Part shown: positions 41,681 through 50,497 of the stretch, piece by piece
Numbering within the stretch: position 1 is the first letter of the stretch
Layout: each line of letters opens with the position of its first letter
NCBI RefSeq assembly: GCF_024703995.1
Contig: NZ_JAMXQV010000016.1
Span: forward strand, 124,001-188,000
Direction: 5' to 3'
Length of the DNA: 64,000 bases
From: Amycolatopsis iheyensis
Lineage (GTDB): Bacteria; Actinomycetota; Actinomycetes; Mycobacteriales; Pseudonocardiaceae
Notes under the pieces: model-generated
The model's input: the letters and a program-made list of their open reading frames with translations, nothing else
The model's database searches: none
Told to the model about the DNA's origin: nothing
Program-made: the position numbers and the translations under genes

Positions 41681-42511
41681 TCAGGAAATGGTCGGCAGCT
41701 CCGGCGCCGCGACGTCGTAGACCTTGCCGTCCTGGGTGAGCAGCGCCGCGAGCACCTTGGCCTTCCGGTCCGTCTGCTCCGCCGTCCCCCAGCGGACGAT
41801 CTTCCCGCTCGACAACGTGAACTCCACGCTCGCCGGGGTTTTCGCCGTTGCCGTCGTGACCTGCTTCAGCAGCTGCTCCGGGATCACGCCCAGGACCGCC
41901 GTCACCGCGCGGGTCACCGGGTCGTCCGCCGAGACCTTCGGCAGCTTGAGCTCCGGCAGGCCCGCCGGCCGCGCGGGCACCGTCTTGAACACGACGCCGC
42001 CGCCGTCGACCAGGTGGACTCCGTCGCCGCCCGGGCCGCTGTCGAAGAACGCGATCGCCGTTCGCTCCGTCACCGTGATCTCCACCGTGCTCGGCCACGA
42101 ACGCGACACCTCGACCGTCGCGATGCCCGGCATCGCCGCCACCCGGTCGCGGATCTCGTCGGTGCTCAACCGCAGCATCGGCTTGTCCATCGGGACCGCC
42201 GCCACCGCGCGGATCTGGTCCGCCGTCACCGTTCGCGAACCGCTGACCGCGACCTCCTGCGCCCCCAGCATCGAGCTGAAGAACAGCAGGTACACCAAGG
42301 CGATCACGGTCAGCAGCGACAGCAGCGCCACCCAGCGGCGGCGGATTTCGGCGCGCCGGTTGGGTCGTTTGCGCGGTGACGGACGCGCCGCCGCACGCGT
42401 GCGGCGGCGCTCCTCTTCCGACCGCCGCCCCCGCCGTTCCCGGGCCAGGGCGGCGCGATCCGGTGTCTCCTCGTCGGAGGACGGACGGCGGCGTTCCCTG
42501 GTCGGACTCAT
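41681..42511 (-). CDS. ftsQ: Cell division protein FtsQ
   Basis: 276 aa. Long basic cytoplasmic N-terminus, one TM helix (VALLSLLTVIALVYLLFFSS), a POTRA domain (VAVSGSRTVTADQIRAVAAV.. VEVSRSWPSTVEITVTERTA) and a beta domain. It links FtsL/FtsB-type proteins to FtsW-FtsI at the septum. Four bp downstream of murC, the last gene of this half of the cluster; ftsZ should follow but lies 11 kb away. Confidence 0.95.
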   Translation of the reverse strand: MSPTRERRRPSSDEETPDRAALARERRGRRSEEERRRTRAAARPSPRKRPNRRAEIRRRWVALLSLLTVIALVYLLFFSSMLGAQEVAVSGSRTVTADQIRAVAAVPMDKPMLRLSTDEIRDRVAAMPGIATVEVSRSWPSTVEITVTERTAIAFFDSGPGGDGVHLVDGGGVVFKTVPARPAGLPELKLPKVSADDPVTRAVTAVLGVIPEQLLKQVTTATAKTPASVEFTLSSGKIVRWGTAEQTDRKAKVLAALLTQDGKVYDVAAPELPTIS

Positions 42512-42515
42512 GGCG

Positions 42516-43904
42516 TCAGCGCTTGTCCAGCTCGGCGAGGATCTCCGGGCCCAGCTGCGTCACGTCCCCGGCGCCCATGGTGACGAGCAGGTCGCCCGCG
42601 CGCACCAGCCCGGCCGCCAGCCCGGCCGCGACGTCGAACGCCGGCTCGTAGTGCACCGGCACCGTGACGCGGTCCGCGATCAACGCGCCCGTGACGCCCG
42701 GCTCCGGCTCTTCCCGTGCGCCGTAGACGTCCAGCACGACGACCTCGTCCGCCAGCGACAACGCCGCCGCGAACTCGGAAGAGAACATCTTCGTGCGCGA
42801 GTACAGGTGCGGCTGGAACACGACGACGACCCGGCCGTCGCCGGCCGCGGTCCGCACCGCGCGCAGCTGCGCGGCCACCTCGGTCGGGTGGTGGGCGTAG
42901 TCGTCGTAGACGCGGACGTCGCCCGCCCGGCCCTTGAACTCGAAGCGCCGCCGGACGCCGCCGAACGCGGCCAGCCCGTCGGCCAGCTCGGCCGCCGGCG
43001 CGCCCAGCTCGATCCCGGCCAGCAGCGCCGCGACCGCGTTCAACGCCATGTGCTCACCCGGCACCGCGACCCGCACCGACAGCTCCGAGCCGTCCAGCGA
43101 CAGCCGCACCACGCCGCCGTCGGGCGCCGGGGTGTAGTCCAAGATCCGCGCGTCGGTGGCCGTGCGGCCGTACCGGCGCACCCGGACGCCCAGCTCGGCG
43201 GCCTGGTCACCCAGCTCGTTCGCCGCGGCGTCGTCACCGCAGACGATCAGCAGCCCGCCCGGCACGATCCGGCCCACGAAGTCGGCGAAGACCTTCGTGT
43301 AGGCCTCGGCCGTGCCGTGGTGGTCCAGGTGATCCGGCTCGACGTTCGTCACGACCGCGACCGACGGCGAATACGTCAGGAACGAGCCGTCGCTCTCGTC
43401 GGCCTCGGCGACGAAGATGCCGCCCTCGCCGTGATGGGCGTTGGCGCCGGACTCGTTGAGGTCGCCGCCGATGGCGAACGACGGGTCGAGCCGGCAGTGC
43501 TGCAGCGCCACCGTCAGCATCGACGTCGTCGACGTCTTGCCGTGCGTCCCCGCGATGCAGGCGACGCGGTGGCCTTCCATCAGCCCGGCCAGCGCCTGGG
43601 CCCGGTGCAGCACCGGGATCCCGGCGGCGCGCGCCGCGACCAGCTCCGAGTTCGTCTCCTTGATCGCCGTCGAGACCACGACCGCCGACGGCGGCTGGGA
43701 AAGCGCGGCGATGTTCGAGGCGTTCTGGCCGACGAACAGCTCGGCGCCCTGCGCGCGCAGCGACAGCAGCGCGCGCGACTCCTTCGCGTCCGAACCCGAC
43801 ACGAAAGCCCCGCGCGCCAGCAGGATCCGCGCGATGCCGGACATGCCGGCCCCGCCGATCCCGATCAGGTGCGCCCGGCGCAGCTCCTCAGGCAGGTCAA
43901 GCAC
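42516..43904 (-). CDS. murC: UDP-N-acetylmuramate--L-alanine ligase
   Basis: 462 aa. HLIGIGGAGMSGIARIL nucleotide site, ATP loop GTHGKTSTTSM, and VYDDYAHHPTEV. It adds L-Ala to UDP-MurNAc in the cytoplasm. The GTG at 43904 is chosen because GGAGG lies 8 nt upstream; it overlaps the murG end by 8 bp. In-frame TTG at 43922 is the alternative. Confidence 0.96.
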   Translation of the reverse strand: MLDLPEELRRAHLIGIGGAGMSGIARILLARGAFVSGSDAKESRALLSLRAQGAELFVGQNASNIAALSQPPSAVVVSTAIKETNSELVAARAAGIPVLHRAQALAGLMEGHRVACIAGTHGKTSTTSMLTVALQHCRLDPSFAIGGDLNESGANAHHGEGGIFVAEADESDGSFLTYSPSVAVVTNVEPDHLDHHGTAEAYTKVFADFVGRIVPGGLLIVCGDDAAANELGDQAAELGVRVRRYGRTATDARILDYTPAPDGGVVRLSLDGSELSVRVAVPGEHMALNAVAALLAGIELGAPAAELADGLAAFGGVRRRFEFKGRAGDVRVYDDYAHHPTEVAAQLRAVRTAAGDGRVVVVFQPHLYSRTKMFSSEFAAALSLADEVVVLDVYGAREEPEPGVTGALIADRVTVPVHYEPAFDVAAGLAAGLVRAGDLLVTMGAGDVTQLGPEILAELDKR

Positions 43905-45021
43905 CGGCGGCCTCCAAAACAATCCGGGCGAGGGTCTCGTCGGCCTCGCGGTGGCCCATGCCGGCCGCCGCCGCGCTCATCTTCGCGACGCGGTCGGCGT
44001 CGGTGACCAGCGGGACGACCAGCTCGGCGACCTTGGCCGGGCTCAGGTCGGCGTCTTCGACCATCAGGGCGGCGCCGGCGTCGACGGCGGGCCGGCCGTT
44101 GGAGGCCTGCTCGCCGTTGCCGATCGGCAGCGGGACGAACACCGCGGGCAGCCCGACCGAGGTCACCTCGGCGACGGTCATCGCGCCCGACCGGCAGATC
44201 GCGACGTCGGCGGCGGCGTAGGCCAGGTCCATCCGCTCCAGGTACGGCACCGGCACGTACGCCGGCTTGCCCGGGAACTCCTGCACGACCAGCGTGTTCT
44301 TGGGGCCGTGCGCGTGCAGCACGCCGACGCCGGCGTCGGCGAGGTCCTTCGCCGCGCCGGACACCGCGGCGTTGATCGACTGCGCGCCCTGTGAGCCGCC
44401 GAAGACCAGGAGCGTCGGCGCGTCCGGGTCGAGCCCGAAGTGCTCGCGGGCCTCGGCACGGAGCCCGGCGCGGTCCAGCGACGTGATCGAGCGCCGCAGC
44501 GGGATCCCGATGACCTCGGCCTTCGGCAGCGGGGTGCCCGGGACGGCGACCGCGACGCGCGCCGCGAACCGCGCGCCGACCTTGTTCGCCAGGCCCGCCG
44601 ACTTGTTGGCCTCGTGCACGACGATCGGGACGCGCCCGCGCGCGGCCAGGTACGCCGGCAGGGCCACATAACCGCCGAAGCCGACGACGACGTCCGCGCC
44701 GACCCGGTCCAGCACCTCACGGGTCTTGCGCACCGAGTCCCGCACCTTCAGCGGCAGCCGGAGCAGCTCCGGCGTCGGCTTGCGCGGCAGCGGGACCGGC
44801 GGGATCAGCTCCAGGTCGTAACCGCGGGCCGGGACGAGCTTGTTCTCCAGGCCGCGCTCGGTGCCCAGCGCCACGACCGTCGCGTCCGGGCGCAGCCGCT
44901 TGACGGCGTCGGCCAGGGCGAGGGCGGGTTCGATGTGTCCTGCGGTGCCACCTCCGGCGACCACGACCACGGGCGCCTTGCCCGCGGCGGACCGCTCGGT
45001 TCCCTTGACGGGCTTGCTCAC
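43897..45021 (-). CDS. murG: Lipid II synthase (GlcNAc transferase) MurG
   Basis: 374 aa. VVVVAGGGTAGHIEPALALA and LVFGGSQGAQSIN are GT28 signatures, with EVTSVGLPAVFVPLPIG at the donor site. It transfers GlcNAc to lipid I on the inner membrane face. GTG start overlaps the ftsW stop (GTGA). Confidence 0.96.
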   Translation of the reverse strand: MSKPVKGTERSAAGKAPVVVVAGGGTAGHIEPALALADAVKRLRPDATVVALGTERGLENKLVPARGYDLELIPPVPLPRKPTPELLRLPLKVRDSVRKTREVLDRVGADVVVGFGGYVALPAYLAARGRVPIVVHEANKSAGLANKVGARFAARVAVAVPGTPLPKAEVIGIPLRRSITSLDRAGLRAEAREHFGLDPDAPTLLVFGGSQGAQSINAAVSGAAKDLADAGVGVLHAHGPKNTLVVQEFPGKPAYVPVPYLERMDLAYAAADVAICRSGAMTVAEVTSVGLPAVFVPLPIGNGEQASNGRPAVDAGAALMVEDADLSPAKVAELVVPLVTDADRVAKMSAAAAGMGHREADETLARIVLEAAGA

Positions 45022-46520
45022 CAATGACCTCTCCGGTTCGCGGTACTCCGGGTACCACGGCTGGCTGTTGTCCGCGCGGCCCCGCCGCGAGACGTGGCCG
45101 TGCTCGTCCGTGCCGCGCTGCGGCGCACCGGTTCGCGGACCGACCTGCGTCGTTCCTGCGCCGGGGCGGGCCGGGCCGCACGGGGCGCCGGCCTGGCCGC
45201 CTTCGCCCCGGTGCGCGCCGCCCCCTTGCGGGTGGCGGGCGGGCGGTACGGATCGGGCGCGGGCAGCCGCAGCAGGCGTCCGAATTTACCCGGCCCCTGT
45301 GTGCGCAGTGCGGCCACCGCCTCCGGTTCGTGCCGGGCGGCGTTCGCGAGCACGCCCATGATGAGCATGGTGATCACCAGGGAGGTGCCGCCGTAGGAGA
45401 TCAGCGGCAACGTGACGCCGGTGACCGGCAGCAGGCCGACGACGTAGCCGATGTTGATGCCGGCCTGCGCCACGAGGAACACCGTCAGCGTGCCGGAGAC
45501 GATCCGGATCCACGGGTCGATGTTGCGGGTGGCGATCCGCAGGCCCACGATCGCGACCCCGGCGAACAGCGCGAGCACGACGACGCAGCCGATCAGCCCG
45601 AGCTCCTCGCCGATCAGGGCGAAGATGAAGTCGTTCTGCACGTTCGGCAGGTAGCCCCAGTTGGACGCGCCCTGGCCGAGCCCCTTGCCGAGGAAGCCGC
45701 CGTCGGCGAGCGCGAGCTTGGCCTGGTTGGCTTGGAAGCCCTCGGCGCTGGTGTCGGCGTCCGGCGACAGGAACGACATGACGCGCTGGAGCCGGTAGGG
45801 CGCGATCAGGGCGAGCACGAGCACGCCGGCCAGGCCGCCCGCGAGGATCACGCCGAACAGCCGTTTCGGGGCGCCGGCGAACCACAGCAGGGCCAGCAGG
45901 ACGACGGCCAGGGTGACTGTGCCGCCGAGGTCGGGCTGCAGCATGACCAGGGCGAACATCAGCAGCGCGATGGGCACCACCGGCACCAGCAGGTGCCGCC
46001 ACTGGTGGATCACGTTGTACTTGATCACCAGGATGTGCGCGCCCCAGAAGGCCAGGGCCACCTTCGCGGCCTCGACCGGCTGGAAGGTGAAGTCGCCGAG
46101 CCGGAACCAGCCCTGCGAGCCGTTGACCGTCGAGCCGAGCGGGGTCAGCACCAGCACCAGCAGGCCGAGGGAGATCACCGTGGCGGTGGCCGACATCGCG
46201 CGGATCCGCTCCAGCTTGACCCGCAGGCCCAGCCAGAACACGACCGAGCCGATCGCGACGAACACGAGGTGCTTGGTGAACAGCGAGTACACGCCGCTGC
46301 CGGTCTTCGGGTCGTAGGAGGCGACCGACGACGCCGAGAGCACCATGACGACGCCGATGACGGTGAGCACGCCGGTGAGGGCGAGCACGAGGTGGAACGA
46401 CGCGAGCGGGCGCGAAAGCCACGCGGTCAGCGCGGTGCGGAAGGCGACGAAACCGCTCTCCTTGCGCTCGCGGCGCGGCCGCTTCGGCGGTGTCTTCGGC
46501 TTGGGTTCAGTGACCGTCAC
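45018..46520 (-). CDS. ftsW: Septal peptidoglycan glycosyltransferase FtsW (SEDS)
   Basis: 500 aa, 10 TM helices. SEDS motifs GSTVNGSQGWFRLG, FQPVEAAKVALAFW, FIFALIGEELGLIG and GVTLPLISYGGTSLV. It polymerises lipid II with FtsI. An about 85-aa Arg/Ala/Pro-rich basic tail follows the last helix, as in other actinomycetes. The GTG at 46520 overlaps murD by 14 bp. Confidence 0.96.
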   Translation of the reverse strand: MTVTEPKPKTPPKRPRRERKESGFVAFRTALTAWLSRPLASFHLVLALTGVLTVIGVVMVLSASSVASYDPKTGSGVYSLFTKHLVFVAIGSVVFWLGLRVKLERIRAMSATATVISLGLLVLVLTPLGSTVNGSQGWFRLGDFTFQPVEAAKVALAFWGAHILVIKYNVIHQWRHLLVPVVPIALLMFALVMLQPDLGGTVTLAVVLLALLWFAGAPKRLFGVILAGGLAGVLVLALIAPYRLQRVMSFLSPDADTSAEGFQANQAKLALADGGFLGKGLGQGASNWGYLPNVQNDFIFALIGEELGLIGCVVVLALFAGVAIVGLRIATRNIDPWIRIVSGTLTVFLVAQAGINIGYVVGLLPVTGVTLPLISYGGTSLVITMLIMGVLANAARHEPEAVAALRTQGPGKFGRLLRLPAPDPYRPPATRKGAARTGAKAARPAPRAARPAPAQERRRSVREPVRRSAARTSTATSRGGAARTTASRGTRSTANRRGHW

Positions 46521-47913
46521 TCGGCTCCCCCGCTGCGTCGTCGCGGAGGACGTGCACCGCCGCGGCGAACGCGTCGCCGCGTGCGCCGTAGTTCGGGAAC
46601 ATGTCCAACGACGCCGCGGCGGGTGCGAGCAGCACCACGTCACCTGGCCGGGCCATCGCGCTGGCCGCACTCACCGCCGCAGTCATGGGTTCATCGTCAC
46701 CCGGACGGAGGCTGTTCACCGGGACATCCGGCGCGTGTCGCGCAACAGCGGCGGCGATCACGGGTGAATCGACACCGAGTAGCACAACTCCGCGGAGGCG
46801 GCCACCGATGCTGCGGACGAGTTCGTCGACCGAGGCGCCCTTGAGCTGGCCCCCGGCGATCCACACGATGCTTTCGTGGGCCCGCAGCGACCCGGCGGCC
46901 GCGTGCGGGTTGGTCGCCTTCGAGTCGTTGACGTACCGGACGCCGGCGACCTCGGCCACCTCGACGGCCCGGTGCGGGGCGGGCTGGTACTCGCGCAGCC
47001 CCTTGAGGACGGCCTCCGGCGAGACGCCGTGCGCGCGGGCCAGCGCGGCCGCGGCGAGGGCGTTCGAGACGTTGTGGGGACCGGCCGGGCGGACGTCCGA
47101 CAGGGTCGCGAGCTCTTCGGCGCTGGTCGCCGGGTCGGCGACGAACGCGCGGTCGACCAGCAGGTCTTCGACGATCCCCAGCTCACCGGCCCGCGGCGTG
47201 TCGAGCTGGAACCCGACGCGGCGGGCGCCCTCGGCCGCGTGCTCTTCGGCGATCCGGGTGGACCAGTCGTCGTCGGCGTTGTGCACCGCGACCTTGGCGT
47301 GCGTGTACACGCGGCCCTTCGCCGCGGCGTACTCGTCCATCGAGCCGTGCCAGTCGATGTGATCCTCGGCGAGGTTGAGCACCACCGCCGCGTCCGGGGC
47401 CAGCGTCGAGGACCAGTGCAGCTGGAAGCTCGACAGCTCGACGGCCAGCACGTCGTAGCCGGCGCGGACCGCGTCGAGCGCCGCGTAGCCGATGTTCCCG
47501 CAGGCCACGGCGTTGCTGCCGGCGGCCTTGAGGATCGACTCCAGCATGCCGACGGTGGTCGTCTTGCCGTTGGTGCCGGTGACCACCAGCCACGACGGCG
47601 GGTGCTCACGCAGCTGCCCGACCCGCCAGGCCAGTTCGACGTCGCCGATCACCTCGACACCCGCCTCGGCCGCGGCCACCTGCAGCGGCGACGTCGGCCG
47701 CCAGCCGGGGCTCGTGACGACCAGGACGGCGTCTTCCGGCGGTTCGGTCAGGCCCGGCACCAGCTCCGCGCCGAGGCCGTCCAGCTCGGCCAGGCGTTCG
47801 GCGTTGCCGTCGGTGACCGTGACGCGCGCGCCGAGGTCGACCAGCGCGGGCACGATCGACTTGCCGGTGACCCCGGCCCCCGCGACGAGAACGTGACGAC
47901 CGGAGATCTCCAC
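46507..47913 (-). CDS. murD: UDP-MurNAc-L-alanine--D-glutamate ligase
   Basis: 468 aa. VLVAGAGVTGKS at the N-terminus, ATP loop VVTGTNGKTTTVGML, NLAEDHIDWHGSMDEYAAAK, and YVNDSKATNPHAA in the C-terminal domain. It adds D-Glu. The GTG start is 2 bp after the mraY stop. Confidence 0.96.
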   Translation of the reverse strand: MEISGRHVLVAGAGVTGKSIVPALVDLGARVTVTDGNAERLAELDGLGAELVPGLTEPPEDAVLVVTSPGWRPTSPLQVAAAEAGVEVIGDVELAWRVGQLREHPPSWLVVTGTNGKTTTVGMLESILKAAGSNAVACGNIGYAALDAVRAGYDVLAVELSSFQLHWSSTLAPDAAVVLNLAEDHIDWHGSMDEYAAAKGRVYTHAKVAVHNADDDWSTRIAEEHAAEGARRVGFQLDTPRAGELGIVEDLLVDRAFVADPATSAEELATLSDVRPAGPHNVSNALAAAALARAHGVSPEAVLKGLREYQPAPHRAVEVAEVAGVRYVNDSKATNPHAAAGSLRAHESIVWIAGGQLKGASVDELVRSIGGRLRGVVLLGVDSPVIAAAVARHAPDVPVNSLRPGDDEPMTAAVSAASAMARPGDVVLLAPAAASLDMFPNYGARGDAFAAAVHVLRDDAAGEPSDGH

Positions 47914-47915
47914 GG

Positions 47916-48998
47916 TCAGCCCCCGAAGCCGAGCTGCTCGCTGTAGAACAGGCCCAGGCCGAACATGCAGCAGATCGCCGAGAGCAGCCAGAACCGGATG
48001 ATGACCGTGGTTTCCGCCCACCCGGCGAGCTCGAAGTGGTGGTGGAAGGGCGCCATCCGGAACAGCCTTCGCCGCGTTGTCCGGAACACCGCGATCTGCG
48101 CGACCACCGAGATCATCTCGACCATGAACAGGCCGCCGATGACGATGGCGAGCAGCTCGGTGCGGGTGGTCATCGACAGGCCGGCGACCAGGCCGCCGAG
48201 GGCCAGCGAGCCGGTGTCGCCCATGAAGATCTTGGCCGGGGCCGCGTTCCACCAGAGGAACCCGACGCAGGCGCCGGTGGCCGCGGCGGCGACCACCGCC
48301 AGGTCGAGCGGGTCGCGGACGTCGTAGCAGGCCTGCGCCGGGCCGTTGGCGCAGTTGAGCCGCTCCTGCCAGAACGCGATGACGACGTAGGTCGCCAGCA
48401 CCATCGCCGCCGAGCCGCCGGCCAGGCCGTCGAGGCCGTCGGTGAAGTTCACCGCGTTCGACCAGCCGGAGATCACGATGTAGCAGAAGATCACGAAGAA
48501 CACCGCGGGGAAGGTGATCAGCGCGAGGTCGCGGACGTAGGACAGGCTCTGCGACGCCGGCGTGATGCCGCGGGCGTCGGCGAAGTTCAGCGCCAGCACC
48601 GCGAACGCGACCGTGACCACCAGCTGGCCGACCAGCTTCGCGGTCTTGTTCAGCCCCAGGTTGCGCTGCTTGCGGATCTTGATGAAGTCGTCGAGGAACC
48701 CGACGATCCCCAGGCCCACGGCGAGCATCAGGACGAGCAGCCCGGAGGCCGTCGGCGCGCCGCTGCGGGAGTTGAACATCCAGTTGATCAAGTGCGCGGC
48801 GAAGTACCCGATGACCATCGCGATGATGATCGCGACACCACCCATGGTCGGGGTACCGCGCTTGGACTTGTGTCCCTGCGGGCCTTCTTCACGGATCTCC
48901 TGGCCGAAGCCCTGCCGGGAGAAGACCCGGATCAGGTAGGGCGTCAGCATGATGGAGACCAGCAGGCCCGCCGCGGCCGCGATCAGGATGCTGATCAC
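47916..48998 (-). CDS. mraY: Phospho-MurNAc-pentapeptide transferase MraY
   Basis: 360 aa, 10 TM helices. KSKRGTPTMGGVAIIIA, the Asp-rich loop GFLDDFIKIRKQRNLGL, NFTDGLDGLAGG and FRMAPFHHHFELAGW are diagnostic. It forms lipid I by moving phospho-MurNAc-pentapeptide to undecaprenyl phosphate. GTG start overlaps the murF stop by 4 nt. Confidence 0.97.
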   Translation of the reverse strand: MISILIAAAAGLLVSIMLTPYLIRVFSRQGFGQEIREEGPQGHKSKRGTPTMGGVAIIIAMVIGYFAAHLINWMFNSRSGAPTASGLLVLMLAVGLGIVGFLDDFIKIRKQRNLGLNKTAKLVGQLVVTVAFAVLALNFADARGITPASQSLSYVRDLALITFPAVFFVIFCYIVISGWSNAVNFTDGLDGLAGGSAAMVLATYVVIAFWQERLNCANGPAQACYDVRDPLDLAVVAAAATGACVGFLWWNAAPAKIFMGDTGSLALGGLVAGLSMTTRTELLAIVIGGLFMVEMISVVAQIAVFRTTRRRLFRMAPFHHHFELAGWAETTVIIRFWLLSAICCMFGLGLFYSEQLGFGG

Positions 48999-50497
48999 GC
49001 GTCACCACCGTTCGAGCGATTCTCGGAGTTGTCGGTTTCCCGGGGTTCGAGCAGGGCCTCGGCGACCCGCCAGAGACCGGCGGCCTTCGAGGCCTTGACC
49101 AGCACCACGTCCCCGGGACGGAGCTGATCATGCAGCAGGGCGGTGGCGGCCTCGACGTCGGGTACCAGAGTGGATTCCTCGCCCCAGGAGCCTTCCTGGA
49201 ACGCGCCCTGGTGCATGGCCGCCGCCTCGGGCCCGATCACGACGAGCTTGGCGATGTTGAGCCGGACGACCAGGCGGCCGATCTCGTCGTGGGCGGTGAC
49301 CGCGTCCGCGCCGAGCTCGCCCATCACGCCGAGCACGGCCCAGGACCGGCGGCCGGTCTCCCGCGTCATCGCGGCGAGGGCCTTGAGGCCGGCCCGCATC
49401 GACTCGGGGTTGGCGTTGAAGGAGTCGTTGAGGATCGTCACGCCGTCTTCGCGGGTGACGACCTCCATGCGGCGCGCGGAGCGCCGTTCGAGCCCGGAGA
49501 GGCGCTGGGCGATCTCCTCGGTCGTCGCGCCCAGCTCCAGGGCCACCGCGGCGGCCGAGAGCGCGTTGCCGACGTGGTGCTCGCCGTGCAGCGGCAGCTG
49601 GACGTCGGCCGCGCCGGCCGGGGTGACCAGCCGGAAGGACGCGCGGGCCTCGTCGTCGAGGGTGATGTTCTCCGCGCGGATCTGCGCCGAGGGGCTTTCG
49701 CCGACGTACACCACGCGGGCCTTCGTGCGGCTCGCCATGGCGCTGACCAGCGGGTCGTCGGCGTTGAGGATCGCGACGCCGTCCTCGGGCAGGGCCTCGA
49801 CCAGCTCGCCCTTGGTCTTCGCGATGCCCTCGCGGGAGCCGAACTCGCCGACGTGCGCGCTGCCGACGTTGAGCACCACGCCGATCTTCGGCGGCGCGAT
49901 CTCCGCGAGGTGGGCGATGTGCCCGGGCCCGCGCGCGGACAGCTCCAGCACCAGGTGCCGGGTCTGCGCGTCGGCCCGCAGGGCGGTCCAGGGGTGGCCC
50001 AGCTCGTTGTTGAACGAGCCCGGCGGCGCCACCGTCGGGCCGAGCGGCTCCAGGAGCTGCGCGATGACGTCCTTCGTCGAAGTCTTGCCCGACGAGCCGG
50101 TGACGCCGACGACGGTCAGGGTGCCCTCGGCCAGGCGCTGCACGACGAACCGGGCGAGCTTGGCCAGCGCGGCCAGCACCGCGGCGCCGGAGCCGTCCTT
50201 GTCGCCGGTCAGCGCGACCGACCGCTCGTGGGCCTCGCCGGGGGCGAGCGGCGGGACGACGATCGCGGGCGCGTCGACCTCGCGGGCGGCCAGCACGGCC
50301 ACGGCGCCGGCCTCGACGGCCTGCGCCGCGAAGTCGTGGCCGTCGACCTTCTCCCCCGGCAGGGCGACGAACAGGCCGCCGGGGGTGAGCTTCCGGGTGT
50401 CGAACTCCACGCTGCCGGTCACCTGCGTGCCCGGGTCCGCGTGGTGCAGCCGGCCGCCGACGACGTCGGCGATCTCGGCCAGGCTGAGCACGATCAC
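48995..50497 (-). CDS. murF: UDP-MurNAc-tripeptide--D-Ala-D-Ala ligase
   Basis: 500 aa. ATP loop VVGVTGSSGKTSTKDVIAQ, GSFNNELGHPWTAL, LNVGSAHVGEFGS and LNDSFNANPESM are MurF signatures. It completes the pentapeptide. The GTG at 50497 overlaps the murE stop (GTGA). Confidence 0.96.
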   Translation of the reverse strand: MIVLSLAEIADVVGGRLHHADPGTQVTGSVEFDTRKLTPGGLFVALPGEKVDGHDFAAQAVEAGAVAVLAAREVDAPAIVVPPLAPGEAHERSVALTGDKDGSGAAVLAALAKLARFVVQRLAEGTLTVVGVTGSSGKTSTKDVIAQLLEPLGPTVAPPGSFNNELGHPWTALRADAQTRHLVLELSARGPGHIAHLAEIAPPKIGVVLNVGSAHVGEFGSREGIAKTKGELVEALPEDGVAILNADDPLVSAMASRTKARVVYVGESPSAQIRAENITLDDEARASFRLVTPAGAADVQLPLHGEHHVGNALSAAAVALELGATTEEIAQRLSGLERRSARRMEVVTREDGVTILNDSFNANPESMRAGLKALAAMTRETGRRSWAVLGVMGELGADAVTAHDEIGRLVVRLNIAKLVVIGPEAAAMHQGAFQEGSWGEESTLVPDVEAATALLHDQLRPGDVVLVKASKAAGLWRVAEALLEPRETDNSENRSNGGDA